Part shown: in pieces, positions 8,779-16,853 of the stretch | Position numbering within the stretch: the first letter of the stretch is position 1 | Layout of the letters: the number at the start of each line of letters is the position of its first letter | Assembly: GCA_964511625.1 (NCBI GenBank) | Contig: CAZEJG010000011.1 | Location: 1-64,000, forward strand | DNA length: 64,000 bases | Direction of reading: 5' to 3' | From: Pseudohoeflea sp964511625 | GTDB lineage: Bacteria; Pseudomonadota; Alphaproteobacteria; Rhizobiales; Rhizobiaceae | The notes under the pieces: generated by a model | Told to the model about the DNA's origin: nothing | What the model saw: the letters and a program-made list of their open reading frames with translations, nothing else | Database searches by the model: none | Translations under genes and position numbers: made by a program

Positions 8779-9780
8779 ATGAAGAAGCTTCTTGCTTCCA
8801 CCATCCTCGCAGCCGGCATCATGGGCTTCGCCGGCGCCGCTTCCGCAGAAGACTGCGGCCGCGTCACCATCGCCAACATGAACTGGGCCTCGGCCGAAGT
8901 CCTCGCCAACATCGACAAGATCATCCTCGAAGAGGGCTATGGCTGCGACGCCGAACTGGTCGCCGGCGATACCCAGCCGACGCTGACCTCGATGATCGAG
9001 AAGGGCGAGCCGGACGTCGCTCCTGAAGCATGGGTCAACGCCATGCGCGTCGTCCTCGATAAGGCGACCGAAGAAGGCAAGCTTCACTACGCCTCCGAAT
9101 CGCTGTCGGAAGGCGGCGTCGAAGGCTGGTGGATTCCGAAATACGTCGCGGACAAGCACCCTGAAATCAAGACGGTAGTCGACGCCCTCAACCATCCAGA
9201 AGTGTTCCCGCACCCCGACGACGCCAGCAAGGGCGGCCTCTACAACTGCCCCGAAGGTTGGGGCTGCCGCGTGATCACCACGAACCAGTTCAAGGCCTAT
9301 GATGGCGCCGAGCACGGCTTCGAGCTGGTTGAAACCGGCTCCGCCGCCGGTCTCGACGGCTCGATCGCCAAGGCCTACGAAGCGGGTGAGCCCTGGTTTG
9401 GCTACTATTGGGCCCCGACCGCGTTGCTCGGCAAGTACGACATGGTCAAGCTCGACTTCCCGGTGGAATTCAACAAGGAAGAGTGGGACAGCTGCACCTC
9501 CAAGCCGGATTGTGCCGATCCCAAGCCCAACGCCTGGTCGAAGTCCGAGGTGTACACGGTGGTGACCGATCGCTTCAAACAGGCTGGCGGTCCGGCTTAC
9601 GAATATCTCGAGAACCGCTCCTGGGAGAACAACACGGTCAACAAGCTTCTCGCCTGGATGTCCGACAACCAGGCCACCGGTGAGGACGCCGCCTATCACT
9701 TCCTGAACGAGAGCCCGGACGTCTGGACCAACTGGGTCTCCGAGGACGTCGCCGAAAAAGTGAAAAAGGCGGTCAAGTAA
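8779..9780 (+). CDS. Glycine betaine/choline-type ABC transporter substrate-binding protein
   Basis: Periplasmic solute-binding protein of the OpuAC/ProX superfamily, 333 residues. It has a clear signal peptide (residues 1-22, ending AGAASA) and a Trp/Tyr-rich ligand region (GVEGWWIPKYV, GEPWFGYYWAPT) as expected for an aromatic cage around a quaternary ammonium group. The start at 8779 follows GGGAGG at 8765-8770; an in-frame ATG 45 bases upstream would precede the signal peptide and is rejected. It is followed by a terminator, then the permease and ATPase. Betaine is the favoured substrate because of the downstream methyl-transfer island, but choline, carnitine or proline betaine cannot be excluded. 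Confidence 0.9.
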   Translation: MKKLLASTILAAGIMGFAGAASAEDCGRVTIANMNWASAEVLANIDKIILEEGYGCDAELVAGDTQPTLTSMIEKGEPDVAPEAWVNAMRVVLDKATEEGKLHYASESLSEGGVEGWWIPKYVADKHPEIKTVVDALNHPEVFPHPDDASKGGLYNCPEGWGCRVITTNQFKAYDGAEHGFELVETGSAAGLDGSIAKAYEAGEPWFGYYWAPTALLGKYDMVKLDFPVEFNKEEWDSCTSKPDCADPKPNAWSKSEVYTVVTDRFKQAGGPAYEYLENRSWENNTVNKLLAWMSDNQATGEDAAYHFLNESPDVWTNWVSEDVAEKVKKAVK

Positions 9781-9791
9781 TCGCCTGAACA

Positions 9792-9819
9792 AGTGGCGGG
9801 CCCCGGCCCGCCACTTTTT
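9792..9819 (+). terminator. Terminator between binding-protein and permease genes
   Basis: A long GC hairpin (arms GTGGCGGGCC and GGCCCGCCAC) followed by six T, directly after the binding-protein stop codon. Partial read-through would give more binding protein than membrane subunits, a common arrangement in ABC importers. Confidence 0.85.
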
Positions 9820-9878
9820 TGTGTCGCCGGCCACATGCGGGAACGGCCGGTCGTCATCAACATCGGGGAACAACAAAA

Positions 9879-10790
9879 ATGGTCTCTTTACCAGAGTGGG
9901 TTCCGGACTGGCTGCTGGATTTCCCAGCCATGGATCGCTCGACACTCACAGCTATCAAGAAGACAATCGACACCGGTTTTCGCGAATTCACGCGAGCCTA
10001 CGGCGCCGGCTTCGAAACGGCTCTCTCGCCAGTCAAATGGTTTATGTTCTGGATGGAGGATCTGCTGACGGACTCCTCCTGGATTCTCGTCCTTCTCGTC
10101 ATCACCGGAATAGCCTATCTGGCATCCAGAAGCCTCAAGATCGCCGCATCGGTCGCGGTCATCCTTCTGCTCGTCGGCTACTTCGGCATGTGGGAAGACA
10201 CCATGAGTACGATCGCAATGACGGTCGTCGCAACCCTTCTCGCCATCATCGTCGGCATTCCTATCGGCATCCTGATGGCTCGATCGGACCGGGTCCAGTC
10301 CGTCTTCAATCCCATCCTCGACGTTATGCAGACGATGCCGAGCTTCGTGTATCTTGTTCCGGTGATCATGCTTCTGGGCATCGGTCGCGTGCCGGGCCTG
10401 ATCGCCGTCATGGTCTATGCCATCCCGCCGATCATCCGCCTGACCAATCTCGGCATCCGCCTCGTCGACAAGGACGTGCTGGAAGCCGCGGACGCCTTCG
10501 GCTCGTCGAGCTGGCAGCGGCTCAAGAACGTCCAGATGCCGCTCGCGCTGCCCACCATCATGGCCGGCGTCAACCAGACCATCATGATGGCGCTCGCCAT
10601 GGTCGTGGTCGCCGCGATGATCGGCGTTCCCGGCCTCGGCCTCGGCATCCTGCGGTCGATCAACAACCAGTATTTCACACTCGGCATGTTCAACGGTCTC
10701 GCCATCGTCGGCATCGCCATCATCTTTGACCGAGTGAGCCAGGCCTACGGCAAACGGCTCCAGAAGCACCTGGAGGTGGTCCATGGCTGA
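9879..10790 (+). CDS. Quaternary-amine ABC transporter permease (ProW/OpuAB type)
   Basis: Membrane subunit, 303 residues. A hydrophilic N-terminal region is followed by about six hydrophobic segments from residue 60 on. The EAA coupling loop is clear (EAADAFGSSSWQRLKNVQMPLALPTIMAG). The start MVSLPEWVPDWLLDF has GGGGAACAAC upstream. Its last 8 bases overlap the start of the ATPase gene, so the two are translationally coupled. Family members transport glycine betaine, proline betaine or choline; the sequence alone does not settle which. Confidence 0.92.
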   Translation: MVSLPEWVPDWLLDFPAMDRSTLTAIKKTIDTGFREFTRAYGAGFETALSPVKWFMFWMEDLLTDSSWILVLLVITGIAYLASRSLKIAASVAVILLLVGYFGMWEDTMSTIAMTVVATLLAIIVGIPIGILMARSDRVQSVFNPILDVMQTMPSFVYLVPVIMLLGIGRVPGLIAVMVYAIPPIIRLTNLGIRLVDKDVLEAADAFGSSSWQRLKNVQMPLALPTIMAGVNQTIMMALAMVVVAAMIGVPGLGLGILRSINNQYFTLGMFNGLAIVGIAIIFDRVSQAYGKRLQKHLEVVHG

Positions 10791-11853
10791 TCAGGGAGAA
10801 GAAGGAATCGGAATCTCGATCCGCCATCTTTACAAGATCTTCGGCTCCGATCCGTCCGCTTATGTGGATCTGGTCAAGGGGGGCATGTCGAAGACCGAAC
10901 TCAACGAGAAGCACAACCACGTACTGGGCCTCAAGGACATCAACATCGAGATGCCCGGCGGCGCCATCCAGGTGGTCATGGGCCTCTCGGGCTCGGGCAA
11001 GTCGACGCTCATCCGACACATCAACCGGCTGATCGACCCGACTGTGGGCGAGGTCATCGTCGGCGACGAGGATGTGGTCAAGATGAACGAGAAGGAGCTG
11101 AGGGAATTCCGTCGCCACAAGACGGCGATGGTGTTCCAGAAATTCGCGCTTCTTCCCCACCGCACCGTGATGGAGAACACTGTCTACGGTCTGGAGCTTC
11201 AGGGTGTTCCCCGAAAGAAGCAGGAAGAGGAAGCTCAGCGCTGGATCACCCGCGTCGGCCTCGAGGGCTTCGAGGACAACTATCCCAACCAGCTCTCCGG
11301 CGGCATGCAGCAGCGCGTGGGTCTGGCCCGCGCGCTGACCAACGACGCACCGATCCTGCTGATGGACGAGGCCTTCTCGGCGCTCGACCCGCTCATCCGC
11401 ATGGACATGCAGTCGGTGCTTCTCGACCTGCAGAAGGAGATCAAGAAAACGGTCGTCTTCATCACCCACGACCTCGACGAGGCGCTCCGTCTCGGTGATC
11501 GCATCGCCATCCTGCGCGACGGCGAAGTGGTTCAGCAGGGCACCAAACAGGAGATCGTGCTCAAGCCTGCCGACGAGTACATCTCCAACTTCGTGCGTGA
11601 GGTGAACCGCGGCCGCGTCATCACCGTCGACATGGTGATGGAGCCGGTGGACGGCGGCGAGCACCCCGGACCGAAGATCAGGTCCGGTGCCGTTCTGGAA
11701 ACGGCAGCGAAGCGGATGACCGAGCAGTCGGTCAGCCGTGCGGTCGTCATCAATGCCGAAGGCAAGCCGATCGGAACGCTCGACATCCAAGACGTGATCT
11801 CGGCCATGGTCACCCCTGTCGACCATACCATGGTGGACGACGAGGCGGCCTGA
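10783..11853 (+). CDS. Quaternary-amine ABC transporter ATP-binding protein (ProV/OpuAA type)
   Basis: ATPase subunit, 356 residues. Walker A GLSGSGKST (about residues 67-75), signature LSGGMQQRVGLARAL and Walker B ILLMDEAFSALD are intact. The N-terminus (SIRHLYKIFGSDP) and the interval before Walker A are those of the betaine/proline subfamily. After the ATPase core the C-terminal region (about 285-345) resembles the CBS-domain segment used for ionic-strength sensing in OpuA-type transporters, but only one repeat-like part is evident. It overlaps the permease gene and is followed by a strong terminator. Confidence 0.93.
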   Translation: MADQGEEGIGISIRHLYKIFGSDPSAYVDLVKGGMSKTELNEKHNHVLGLKDINIEMPGGAIQVVMGLSGSGKSTLIRHINRLIDPTVGEVIVGDEDVVKMNEKELREFRRHKTAMVFQKFALLPHRTVMENTVYGLELQGVPRKKQEEEAQRWITRVGLEGFEDNYPNQLSGGMQQRVGLARALTNDAPILLMDEAFSALDPLIRMDMQSVLLDLQKEIKKTVVFITHDLDEALRLGDRIAILRDGEVVQQGTKQEIVLKPADEYISNFVREVNRGRVITVDMVMEPVDGGEHPGPKIRSGAVLETAAKRMTEQSVSRAVVINAEGKPIGTLDIQDVISAMVTPVDHTMVDDEAA

Positions 11854-11875
11854 GCCGCATCCGACGAAGAAGCAA

Positions 11876-11909
11876 GACGGCGGCGCTACGGGCGACCGCC
11901 GTCTTTTTT
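11876..11909 (+). terminator. Rho-independent terminator of the betaine transporter operon
   Basis: Arms GACGGCGG (11876-11883) and CCGCCGTC (11896-11903) followed by six T, 22 bases after the ATPase stop codon. Confidence 0.88.
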
Positions 11910-11961
11910 CGTTTCGGCAGCCGTTTTGTGAGTCGGTCCCGCGCACGACGGTTGCGGAGAC

Positions 11962-11977
11962 ATAAAGAAATCTTTAT
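11962..11977. promoter_or_regulatory. Palindromic operator, SahR-like, copy 1
   Basis: The 16-base inverted repeat ATAAAGAAATCTTTAT is AT-rich in a GC-rich background and lies 63 bases upstream of the homocysteine methyltransferase start. A nearly identical copy stands upstream of the pterin-binding methyltransferase gene (21238-21253). From memory it resembles operators of SahR, an ArsR-family repressor responsive to S-adenosylhomocysteine that controls methionine-cycle genes in proteobacteria. The regulator assignment is inference; no sahR is in this window. Confidence 0.65.
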
Positions 11978-12040
11978 ATCACTGACATGATCATGCCGCA
12001 CCCCAAGACCGCGGCCAACAGCAAGTTTCGGAGACAGACG

Positions 12041-13057
12041 ATGTCCGCCACCGCCAATCCCCTCGCCGATCTCCTTGCCGAGAAAGGCGTGCTTCTCGCC
12101 GACGGCGCCACCGGCACCAATCTCTTCGAGGTGGGTCTGGAATCGGGTGAAGCACCGGAGATGTGGCTCGAAACCCACCCGGACCGTATCGTCAAGCTTC
12201 ACCAGGATTTCGTCGACGCCGGCGCCGACATCATCCTCACCAATTCCTTCGGCGGCACCCGGCAGCGCCTCAAGCTGCACCACGCCCAGGATCGCGTCTT
12301 CGCGCTCAACAAGAAGGCCGCCGAGATCGCCCGCAAGGTCGCCGACGGCGCGCCGCGCAAGGTCATCGTCGGCGGCTCCGTTGGCCCCACCGGCGAGCTT
12401 CTCGTGCCGCTCGGCGCCATGACCTACGAGGAAGCAGTCGACGCTTTCAAGGAACAGATCGAGGGCCTGAAGGCCGGCGGCATCGACATCGTCTGGATCG
12501 AGACCATGTCGGCTGCCGACGAGATCCGCGCCGCTGCCGAAGCCGCCGTCGCGCTCGACCTGCCCTTCGTCTATACCGGCTCTTTCGACACCGCCGGCAA
12601 GACCATGATGGGCCTGCATCCCAAGGATATCCATGATGTGGCCAAGGACATCGGCGACGGTCCCTTCGCCGTCGGCGCCAATTGCGGTGTCGGCGCGTCC
12701 GATATCCTATCTTCGCTTCTCGACATGACGGGAGCCGACCCGAACGCGGTCGTCGTGGTCAAGGGCAATTGCGGTATTCCGGAATTCAAGGGCACCGAGA
12801 TCCAGTATTCCGGCACGCCGCCGCTGATGGCCGACTATGCGCGGCTGGCCGTCGACGCCGGCGCCCGGATCATCGGCGGTTGCTGCGGCACCTCCTGCGA
12901 ACATCTGGCCGCCATGCGGAAAGCCATCGACGGCCACCAGAAGGCCTCGCGTCCAACTATCGAGACGATCGTGGAACGCATTGGCCCGATGAAGAACTCC
13001 GCAGCGGCTTCAGGCGCGGACGCCCCTGCCCGCACCCGCGGCCGCCGGCGCGGGTGA
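12041..13057 (+). CDS. Zinc-dependent homocysteine methyltransferase (MetH homocysteine-domain / BHMT family)
   Basis: Transfers a methyl group to homocysteine to make methionine. The 338-residue protein has the BHMT/MetH N-terminal barrel. Visible are DGATGTNLFE (residues 21-30), TNSFGG (68-72 region), GANCGVG with zinc-ligand Cys215, and GGCCGTSCEHL with zinc-ligand Cys281 and Cys282. It has only this domain, so it needs partners to supply the methyl. The corrinoid protein (15903), pterin-binding protein (21291) and reactivase (22715) nearby together supply the other MetH functions. The start at 12041 is chosen for its GGAGA ribosome binding site; an in-frame ATG at 11987 lies too near the operator. 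The C-terminus ends in an unusual Ala/Arg tail, TRGRRRG. Confidence 0.9.
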   Translation: MSATANPLADLLAEKGVLLADGATGTNLFEVGLESGEAPEMWLETHPDRIVKLHQDFVDAGADIILTNSFGGTRQRLKLHHAQDRVFALNKKAAEIARKVADGAPRKVIVGGSVGPTGELLVPLGAMTYEEAVDAFKEQIEGLKAGGIDIVWIETMSAADEIRAAAEAAVALDLPFVYTGSFDTAGKTMMGLHPKDIHDVAKDIGDGPFAVGANCGVGASDILSSLLDMTGADPNAVVVVKGNCGIPEFKGTEIQYSGTPPLMADYARLAVDAGARIIGGCCGTSCEHLAAMRKAIDGHQKASRPTIETIVERIGPMKNSAAASGADAPARTRGRRRG

Positions 13058-13102
13058 ATAAGCGGCTGCAGCCAGCAGTTTGTTTTCGCGCTCAACCGAA
13101 TT

Positions 13103-13132
13103 GAAAACGCCGCCGGTCTTTCCCCGGCGGCG
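13103..13132 (-). terminator. Terminator of the PadR gene
   Basis: Arms CGCCGCCGG (13108-13116) and CCGGCGGCG (13124-13132). On the minus strand the hairpin is followed by GTTTTC, so it best serves the padR transcript ending at 13160. It could also weakly stop transcription from the homocysteine methyltransferase gene. Confidence 0.6.
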
Positions 13133-13159
13133 TAGTCGTTTCTGCGATGTTCTGTCCGC

Positions 13160-13777
13160 TTACAGGTCTTCGATCTGGCGGCGTGCGGCCTTGAGGATCT
13201 CGAGTGCCTTCTCCGCCTGCTCGGCGGTGAATGCGCCGCCGCGGACCTGCCCGAACAGGGCGTGCTTGAGGGCGCGGAACTCCTGCCCCAGCGAGACTCC
13301 CTGCATCTCCTCGGCCATTTCGTCCAGCTGCGCCTTGATGCGGTCGAGTTCGGCGCTGTTCTCGTCGAGATAGGCACGGCCCTCGGCGGTGATCGAATAG
13401 AGCTTCTTCTTGCCATCGGCCTCGGAGGTCAGCAGGTCGGCCTCTTCGAGCATCTGCAACATCGGATAGATGGCGCCGGGGCTCGGGCTGTAGGTTCCCT
13501 GGAATTGCGCCTCGAGCGCCTTGATGATGTCGTAACCGTGGCGCGGCTCTTCGGCGATGAGCCCGAGGACGACCAGACGCAGCGCGCCCGAATCGAACAT
13601 GCGCCGGCCGCCGAAGGGTCCGCCGCCGAAAGGTCCGCCGCGGTGACGGCCGAAGGGCCCGCCGCCATGCCCGCGGCCATGGCCGCCCCCCCTGCCCGCC
13701 GGCCCGAAGAAGACCCCGGCAAGTCCGTGTCCGCAGCCATGTCCACCGCGCCATTTGTGTCTGTGCATTCCGTGCAT
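13160..13777 (-). CDS. PadR-family transcriptional regulator with His/Gly-rich N-terminus
   Basis: A 205-residue PadR regulator. The winged-helix region is clear (LRLVVLGLIAEEPRHGYDII, then GAIYPMLQMLEEADLLTSE), followed by a helical C-terminal dimerisation part. The first 65 or so residues are extremely rich in Gly, His and Arg (for example HKWRGGHGCGHGLAGVFF and GGGHGRGHGGG), which could bind metal or be disordered. Such tails occur on PadR proteins of Rhizobiales, but their job is not settled. A perfect AT-rich palindrome 41 bases upstream is the probable autoregulatory operator. Target genes are unknown. Confidence 0.88.
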   Translation of the reverse strand: MHGMHRHKWRGGHGCGHGLAGVFFGPAGRGGGHGRGHGGGPFGRHRGGPFGGGPFGGRRMFDSGALRLVVLGLIAEEPRHGYDIIKALEAQFQGTYSPSPGAIYPMLQMLEEADLLTSEADGKKKLYSITAEGRAYLDENSAELDRIKAQLDEMAEEMQGVSLGQEFRALKHALFGQVRGGAFTAEQAEKALEILKAARRQIEDL

Positions 13778-13818
13778 CGTATCACTCCTGATGTGTCTTG
13801 ATGCCGTATTATCTATTC

Positions 13819-13832
13819 AAAGATATATCTTT
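13819..13832. promoter_or_regulatory. Palindromic operator upstream of padR
   Basis: AAAGATATATCTTT is a perfect 14-base palindrome, 41 bases before the padR start. PadR proteins usually autoregulate through such sites, so this is the likely binding site (inference). Confidence 0.6.
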
Positions 13833-13955
13833 TACAAGACGCAACGTCGAAGATGAGGCGTGCACCATCTCAAGATTTTGTTTTTCCGAGAGAAAAATTC
13901 TGGCCGCGGTGCATCCGTCTCCATCGCAGACGAGAGACAGAGACATCTTCCGACG

Positions 13956-13981
13956 AAAAAGGGGCCGGTGTTACCGGCCCC
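13956..13981 (-). terminator. Terminator of the MttB-family gene
   Basis: On the minus strand, GGGGCCGGT and ACCGGCCCC arms with a 3-base loop are followed by TTTTTCG. It lies 83 bases after the methyltransferase stop codon. Confidence 0.85.
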
Positions 13982-14063
13982 ATACATCCTTCTGGACGAA
14001 AGCCGCGATAATCTCGCGGCCCTCGACCTCACCCGTCGTTGCGCCCAAGCGGCGCTGACCTTT

Positions 14064-15656
14064 TCATGTGAAGGCGTCGGGCATGGAATCCTTCTTCTTG
14101 GTGATAAACTCCTTGAGCGCCTCGTCGATCGCCGGATCGAGATCGGGCGCGACATAGCTGTCGAGCCAGCTCTGGCACTGGGCGCGCGCCCGCTCCTCGA
14201 TGCGCTTTTCACCCTCGGCCAGCCACTGCTCGTAGGAATTGTTGTCGGCCAGCGGCGAACGATAGAAGGCGGTCTGGAAATTGGCCCGTGTGTGGGCGCA
14301 ACCGAGATAGTGGCTGCCTGGGCCCACCTCGCGGATGGCCTCGAGAGCCTGGCCCGATTCCGACAGATCGATGCCCTCGGCAAAGCGCTGCTGCATGCCG
14401 AGCTGGTCGCAGTCGATCATGAACTTCTCGTAGGAGGCCACCAGCCCGCCTTCCAGCCAGCCGGCGGAGTGGAGCACGAAGTTCGTGCCGGCCAGCAGCG
14501 TGGTGTTCAGCGTCGAGCCGCTCTCGTGGGCAGCCTGCGCATCCGGCACTTTCGAACCGCAGAGCGAGCCGCCTGTCCGGAAGGGAATGCCGAGACGGCG
14601 CGCCAGCTGCGCCGCGCCGTAGGAAACCAGCGACGGCTCCGGCGTTCCGAAGGTCGGCGCACCCGACTGCATGGAGATCGAAGCGGCAAAAGTCCCGAAG
14701 ATCACCGGCGCGCCGGGACGGACGAGCTGGGTCAGCGCCGCGCCCGCCAGAACCTCGGCAAGTATCTGCGTCAGCGTGCCGGCCACAGTGACCGGGCTCA
14801 TGGCGCCCGCGAGAATGAAGGGCGAGACCACCGAGGCCTGGTTGTTGCGCGCATAGACCTTCAGCGCGCCCAGCATCGTCTGGTCGAAGACCATCGGCGA
14901 GTTGGCGTTGATCAGATTGATGACGACGCAGTTCTGGTCGACGAAGTCGGCGCCGAACAGGATCTTGCACATCTCCACCGTGTCCTCGGCGCGCTCCGGC
15001 GCGGTCACCGATCCCATGAAGGGTTTGTCGGAGTAGCGCATATGCGAGTAGATCATGTCGAGGTGACGCTTGTTCACCGGAATGTCGACCGGTTCGCACA
15101 CCGTGCCACCCGAATGGTGCATGGCCGGCGCCATGTAGGCGAGTTTCACGAAATTGCGGAAATCCTCGATCGTCGCGTAGCGACGCGTGCCCTCGAGATC
15201 GCGTACGAAGGGCGGGCCGTAGACGGGGGCGAAAACCGTCGACTTGCCGCCGATCTCAACGGTCCGGGCGGCATTGCGTGCATGCTGGGTGATCACCGGC
15301 GGCGCGGTCTTGATCAGTTCGCGGCACAGGCCCTTCGGGAAGTGAACCCGTTCGCCGCGGACGTCGGCGCCCGCATCGCGCCAGAGCTGCAGCGTTTCAG
15401 GATCGTCGCGGAACTCGATGCCGATTTCCTCGAGAATGAGGTCGGCATTTCCCTCGATGATGGCCAGACCTTCCTCGTCGAGGACGTCATAGGTATTGAT
15501 CTTGCGCATGATGAAGGGGAGCGAGAGCCCCGGTCCGCGCGAACCGCGTTCGGCGCGACGCCCGGCCGCGCCCCTGCTCCGCCGTCCGCCGGCGCGGCCT
15601 TCAGCCTGTTCAGCCACTGCGTTGTCCGCTCCGTCGACAGCCATATCGTAGTCCAT
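14064..15656 (-). CDS. MttB-superfamily corrinoid-dependent methyltransferase, non-pyrrolysine (glycine betaine MtgB-like)
   Basis: COG5598 trimethylamine/glycine betaine methyltransferase family, 530 residues. It moves a methyl from a quaternary or tertiary amine to a corrinoid protein. Family stretches include NTYDVLDEEGLAIIEGNADL, EEIGIEFRDDPETLQLWRDA, PLVM-type barrel strands and GLPFRTGGSLCGSK-like sequence near residue 360. There is no in-frame TAG, so no pyrrolysine; enzymes of this kind act on betaines (MtgB on glycine betaine, others on proline betaine or carnitine). It is divergent from the corrinoid protein gene 246 bases away, which is probably its partner. Betaine is favoured by the transporter and DMGDH-like genes nearby. 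The N-terminal 45 residues are Arg/Gly-rich (GRAGGRRSRGAAGRRAERGS) and not part of the catalytic fold. The start could also be an ATG 12 bases further in. Confidence 0.9.
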   Translation of the reverse strand: MDYDMAVDGADNAVAEQAEGRAGGRRSRGAAGRRAERGSRGPGLSLPFIMRKINTYDVLDEEGLAIIEGNADLILEEIGIEFRDDPETLQLWRDAGADVRGERVHFPKGLCRELIKTAPPVITQHARNAARTVEIGGKSTVFAPVYGPPFVRDLEGTRRYATIEDFRNFVKLAYMAPAMHHSGGTVCEPVDIPVNKRHLDMIYSHMRYSDKPFMGSVTAPERAEDTVEMCKILFGADFVDQNCVVINLINANSPMVFDQTMLGALKVYARNNQASVVSPFILAGAMSPVTVAGTLTQILAEVLAGAALTQLVRPGAPVIFGTFAASISMQSGAPTFGTPEPSLVSYGAAQLARRLGIPFRTGGSLCGSKVPDAQAAHESGSTLNTTLLAGTNFVLHSAGWLEGGLVASYEKFMIDCDQLGMQQRFAEGIDLSESGQALEAIREVGPGSHYLGCAHTRANFQTAFYRSPLADNNSYEQWLAEGEKRIEERARAQCQSWLDSYVAPDLDPAIDEALKEFITKKKDSMPDAFT

Positions 15657-15847
15657 CCGTAATCTACCCTCGTCCGGCGACAGTCGCCGATCTGGAAGGA
15701 ATTTTCATCCGGAAAACAGCGCGCCACGGGTCCGGTTGCGTCTTCGGATGGCTTTGACGCGACACCACGCTTTTCCTCGATCGGACGCGGAAGCGTCGCT
15801 TCCGGACGCTTTCAATGTCGTTAGCCAAATGATAGCGACCCTCTGTA

Positions 15848-15859
15848 TACCCTAGGGTA
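15848..15859. promoter_or_regulatory. Perfect palindrome in the divergent mttB-like / corrinoid-protein promoter region
   Basis: TACCCTAGGGTA is a perfect 12-base palindrome, 43 bases before the corrinoid-protein start. It is flanked by GTATA/TATAA sequences that could be promoter elements. It may bind a regulator of both divergent genes; the regulator is unknown. Confidence 0.45.
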
Positions 15860-15902
15860 ACAGTGTATAAGAGCTCGCGTTTCGCGCTTTGGAGATTCCC
15901 GC

Positions 15903-16604
15903 ATGGCTGATGACGAAGAAATCATTCTCTCCGAACTTCCCGACGACGAGCTCGTCTCGCAGATGATGGACGACCTCTATGACGGCCTGAAGGAAGAAAT
16001 CGAGGAAGCCACCCGGATTCTGCTCGATCGCGGCTGGGCGCCTTACGACGTGCTCACCAAGGCGCTGGTCGAAGGCATGCGCATCGTCGGCGAGGATTTC
16101 CGCGACGGCATCCTGTTCGTGCCGGAAGTGCTGATGTCGGCCAACGCCATGAAGGCCGGCATGGCCATCCTCCGCCCCCTTCTCGTAGAGACCGGCGCGC
16201 CCAAGCTCGGCACCATGGTCATCGGCACCGTCAAGGGCGACATCCACGACATCGGCAAGAACCTCGTCGGCATGATGATGGAAGGTGCTGGTTTCGAGGT
16301 CATCGATCTCGGCATCAACAATCCGGTCGAGAACTATCTGGATGCCATCGAGAAGCACAAGCCGGATATCGTCGGCATGTCGGCGCTGCTCACCACCACC
16401 ATGCCCTACATGAAGGTCGTCATCGACACGATGAAGGAAAAGGGCATCCGCGACGACTACATCGTGCTCGTCGGTGGCGCACCGCTCAACGAGGAATTCG
16501 GCCAGGCTGTGGGCGCAGACGCCTATTGCCGAGATGCGGCCGTCGCCGTCGAGACCGCCAAGTCCCTGATGGCGCGCAAGCACAACCAGAAGGCCGCCAA
16601 TTGA
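15903..16604 (+). CDS. Corrinoid (B12-binding) methyl carrier protein
   Basis: A 233-residue methyltransferase cognate corrinoid protein. An N-terminal four-helix cap domain (about residues 15-95) is followed by a Rossmann B12-binding domain. The DxHxxG motif is GDIHDIGKN, with His115 as lower cobalt ligand; SALLTTT and VLVGGAPL complete the B12 fold. Corrinoid proteins of this type pass methyl groups between substrate-specific methyltransferases and a pterin or thiol acceptor. As the only corrinoid protein in the window, it may serve the MttB-like enzyme, the homocysteine methyltransferase and the pterin-binding enzyme. In a split methionine synthase it would be the MetH cobalamin module. 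Confidence 0.93.
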   Translation: MADDEEIILSELPDDELVSQMMDDLYDGLKEEIEEATRILLDRGWAPYDVLTKALVEGMRIVGEDFRDGILFVPEVLMSANAMKAGMAILRPLLVETGAPKLGTMVIGTVKGDIHDIGKNLVGMMMEGAGFEVIDLGINNPVENYLDAIEKHKPDIVGMSALLTTTMPYMKVVIDTMKEKGIRDDYIVLVGGAPLNEEFGQAVGADAYCRDAAVAVETAKSLMARKHNQKAAN

Positions 16605-16664
16605 GTTACGTCTCCGCCGGGTCCTGACGGGAACCGGCGGAGGCCTTGTCCTGAGGCGTCGGGC

Positions 16665-16793
16665 TCAGCTGACCGCGTCGTCGACGGCTGCCGCGGAATC
16701 CTTGACGTCGCGACCGACGCCGCGAATGGTGTTGGCGCAGGCGACGAGCGAGAGCAGGATCGTCAGCACGCCGGCAATCTTGAGATATTTCAT
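16665..16793 (-). CDS. Entericidin A/B-family small lipoprotein
   Basis: A 42-residue lipoprotein: signal peptide MKYLKIAGVLTILLSLVACA with a lipobox (LVAC), then the short entericidin core NTIRGVGRDVKDSAAAVDD. Entericidins are membrane lipoproteins linked to stress and stationary phase. The start ATG at 16793 has AGGAG about 9 bases upstream; a longer in-frame reading would bury the signal peptide. It lies antisense between the corrinoid protein gene and the DUF1638 gene and is probably unrelated to methyl transfer. Confidence 0.85.
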   Translation of the reverse strand: MKYLKIAGVLTILLSLVACANTIRGVGRDVKDSAAAVDDAVS

Positions 16794-16853
16794 GTTTGTC
16801 GTGACTCCTCTTGCAGAACGGTCGACCGAAGCGACCGCGGAAAAGGCGAATAG

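Noticed and set aside
13819..13832. PadR palindrome as a third SahR-like site
   Set aside because: The arms are similar (AAAGA/TCTTT) but the spacing is two bases longer and there is no outer ATA/TAT extension; it lies before a PadR gene, for which autoregulation is a simpler reading.
14064..15656. Pyrrolysine (in-frame TAG) in the MttB-like gene
   Set aside because: The frame is continuous from start to stop without an internal TAG, so it belongs to the non-pyrrolysine branch.
13860..15662. Plus-strand frame of about 600 codons opposite the MttB-like gene
   Set aside because: Antisense shadow; the minus strand has a complete conserved family protein with its own terminator.
16609..16645. 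CTCCGCCGG/CCGGCGGAG hairpin after the corrinoid protein gene as terminator
   Set aside because: Good stem but no T-run on either strand; function uncertain.
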